Source: Pratylenchus scribneri (Eukaryota; Nematoda; Chromadorea; Rhabditida; Pratylenchidae). From it: a stretch of 64,000 bases of DNA. Location: NCBI GenBank assembly GCA_030063045.1, contig JAQSEB010000017.1, forward strand, positions 434,001-498,000, given 5' to 3'. The notes under the pieces are model-generated. The model saw nothing but the letters and a program-made list of their open reading frames with translations, did not search any database and was not told the origin of the DNA. A program made the position numbers and the translations under genes. Position 1 is the first letter of the stretch; each line of letters starts with the position of its first letter. Below are positions 61,563-64,000 of this stretch, piece after piece.

Positions 61563-64000
61563 TATTCAAAATATTATTTTTGTAGAATTATTTATTAATT
61601 TTGTGGAATTTTTTTCTTCTGAAATAGCTAGATATTAAAGAAACACTCATATAATTATTCTAATTTTATAAATTAATTATTTTTCATTAAATATCGGAAC
61701 GGTAATCATGATCCAAATGGCCCAGAATAGCCCAAACAAAATAATAAGAAGAAAAGGAAAACAATAAAATTTAATTAATATCAAATGTTTAGAAAAAGAA
61801 GATTATTCAAATTATTCATCCTCTCCTAATCCTCTTACCACATTTTTACTTATTTTTTAATATCCGTATCCGTGTTTCTTTTATTCGAAAATTCTCTATG
61901 AATAGAAAAAATATTAATAAAAAGAAAATATTAAAGCAAAATTAAAAATTGATAAAAACAAAAGTAAAAAAATAAATAAAAATTATTTTATTATTTATTG
62001 GAGAATATCAAATGAAAAATTATTTTTGCGCATTATCTGATAGCTGTCTGTAACTAGCAGATTCAAAAAAAAATATTTGAGATTCTTATTTTATTATTCA
62101 TATTTGAAAACGATGAAAGAATTCTAATGTTATAGGGTGGAAAAGCTTATGACCAATTTTGGAAATAAAAAAAGGATGCATTTGAGGGTGAAAAAATGTG
62201 GATACAGATAATACCACAAGCACTTTTAATTTATTATTATTATTATTACTATATCAAGAGCTAGTTTAAATATCCTAAAATTTATTCTTTCCCAAATTAT
62301 ATTCTTAAAACCCATAGATTTGAATGGATTAATGTCAAATTTATGAAGAATATTTACCTATTACTTTTTTTTTATTAATTTAATATTTTAAAGTTTGATA
62401 TTGTTCGTGAAAGAGGGCGAAATTTTCTTTCTTATTCTTCGCCTTCGAATATTTTGTATTCAAATAAGTAAATCATGCAAATTATTTTGTAAAAACATTT
62501 TAAGTTGAAAAGAAAAGGGATCAAAAGAATATAAAGCTTTTAGTTTTAAAATTATTATATGGGATTAATAAAAAAATTGCATATTAAAAAAATTTGAAAA
62601 GCTTATGATAAATTTTCAAAATTATAAAATTAAATGAAATTTGATGAAGTTTGGAAAATAAATATCAAAATCAAAGCAATTTTCTGTGTTTTTTTTATCC
62701 TAAAGTGGATCATATCGCTCATTTTTATATTGGAAAAATTAAAATAATTGCGTCCAAAATGCGTAATATTTATCTGAATTTATTATTAATTCAGAGAAAA
62801 TTTGGATGAATTAAAAATATTGTAAATTTGACCAGTAAAGGTATGAATACTTGAAATGAGACGAGAGGGGAAATGACGTGCTGTGTGGACATATTTCTCT
62901 CGAAAATCACAAAAAAAAATTTTGAGTTTGCGAGGGCGTCCCATGAGACGGGAAGGGAAAGTAAATGCCAAGGAAATAATAAATTTTTTAATTTCCATAG
63001 AAAATAACATCTTCCCTCTAAATTTATTGGATCAGTGACATTTAAGGCCTCAAAAAAGTGCATTAAAGAAGAATTAATGAAAATAGCTATTTTAAGATTT
63101 TCAAATAGATTGATAAAGTTGAGTAAATGCAAAGCCAAAAATGATTAATTATTAAGATATTGAAAAAATTAACAAATTATAGCATATAGCAAATTATTAA
63201 GAGGAAAAGGCTTATAATTTGGGATAAGGGATAAATTAGGCCATGACATTTGATTAGACTGAATTGGGTTTAATATTGATTCCGAAATTCGAATTGGCTA
63301 ATTTTTATGTGCTTTAAACGACAAGTTTTGCATAAATTCAAATTCAATTATTTTGGTAAACTAAATTCAAAATTAAATAATAAGTTTGGATTGTCAAAGT
63401 TCAGAAAAATTAAATTTATTTAAAATAAAGTCACTATAATTTAATTGGGAAATTGGGAATGAAAATTATAAAATTTATTAAAAATTGGACTTTATCAAAT
63501 ACTGCTAATATTTAATAGTACAAATTTTGTGCCTTTGAATTCGAATCCCGGAATTTGCTTTAGCCTTTTAACAAGAAAATAATATTTTTTTAATAATTCG
63601 AATGTACAGATTATTCAAAGAAAAAATATATTCTTTTGGATATGAGGATTTGAGGAAGTTCGCATTTCCCAGACAGACAATCAAGGATTTTCAATGGAAA
63701 ACAAAAACATGCCAAAAACAAAAGAATAATAATAAAAATATATTTGTTGCATTTGTAAAAGCGAAAATGAGTGCGTAGCTACCAAAAAATGAAAATAATT
63801 TATTTGGAAAATATTTATTAAAAATGAAAAACAAATTAAATCCTAGGTATGACTTATGACATTATTTTTGAAAATATGAAATAAAGGACTATCAAGAGTT
63901 TAACTTATTAATCATCAATGATGAAATTCATTCTCGTCATTGTATGTAAAAGAACAAGTATAATGAGAAAATTTGGATTGGATTTGATTTTCTTAGATTG
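61563..64000. other. Gene-free right end
   Basis: 5' flank of gene H and AT-rich DNA beyond. The only long frames (minus, 62786-63138) overlap each other and lack recognisable domains. No repeats or RNA genes were identified. Confidence 0.5.

Noticed and set aside
62786..63138. Overlapping minus-strand frames with hydrophobic stretches
   Set aside because: They do not resemble receptor exons, have no matching splice sites or paralogous exon pattern, and codon content looks like random AT-rich DNA.
63535..63550. B-box-like ATTCGAATCCCGG
   Set aside because: No A-box at proper distance and no cloverleaf pairing around it.

Overview
The window looks like nuclear DNA of a nematode, most likely a tylenchid with a very AT-rich genome; a root-knot nematode (Meloidogyne-like) is my best guess but is not proven. 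Reasons: strongly AT-rich sequence, multi-exon genes with mostly short GT..AG introns, nematode-specific chemoreceptor families (srsx-like and srd-like), a Skeletor-like DM13 gene, a BEL/Pao-type LTR element, hAT and Helitron-like DNA elements and many MITEs. Nothing looks bacterial. All gene models were assembled by eye from splice sites, phase continuity and alignment between paralogues.

Layout. 1-7887: a 27-bp satellite organised into 835-bp and about 1,186-bp higher-order repeats, ending beside an orphan GPCR-like last exon (7978-8150). 8325-29925: a cluster of four srsx-type seven-transmembrane receptor genes: A (9912-12445, +, one frameshift), D (13502-16954, -), B (18769-21255, +) and C (22064-29925, +). 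They share exon phases. Three copies of a roughly 300-bp non-coding block lie near them. One block copy is split by a hAT element with a perfect 8-bp target duplication. Intron 3 of gene C carries a complete, young, gag-only BEL/Pao-like element (23484-28436) with two 1,340-bp LTRs.

29926-34920: a predicted secreted protein built of W-containing charged repeats (gene E, 30830-33622, -), whose last intron holds a roughly 1-kb repeat element with a tRNA-like segment. 34921-42032: a 15-exon Skeletor-like gene on the minus strand (gene F; two DM13 domains, signal peptide, C-terminal hydrophobic tail). 42033-50740: long, mostly gene-poor DNA with GC-richer patches, a MITE, and a roughly 1.1-kb fold-back element with long arms (47383-48508).

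50741-58325: about seven copies of a 528-bp satellite, interrupted by a Helitron-like insertion (52781-55610: broken N-terminal-domain coding remnant, 44-bp minisatellite, terminal perfect hairpin) and by a second hAT copy (55909-57072, TSD ATTCAAGC). 58981-61562: a 10-exon srd-like chemoreceptor on the minus strand (gene H). 61563-64000: nothing identifiable.

The theme is a chemoreceptor cluster grown by duplication and colonised by several transposon classes, almost all sitting in introns or intergenic DNA so that reading frames survive. The most striking structures are the higher-order satellite beside a stranded receptor exon, the gag-only BEL/Pao-like element with an unusually long U5, and the hairpin-ended Helitron-like element inside a satellite.
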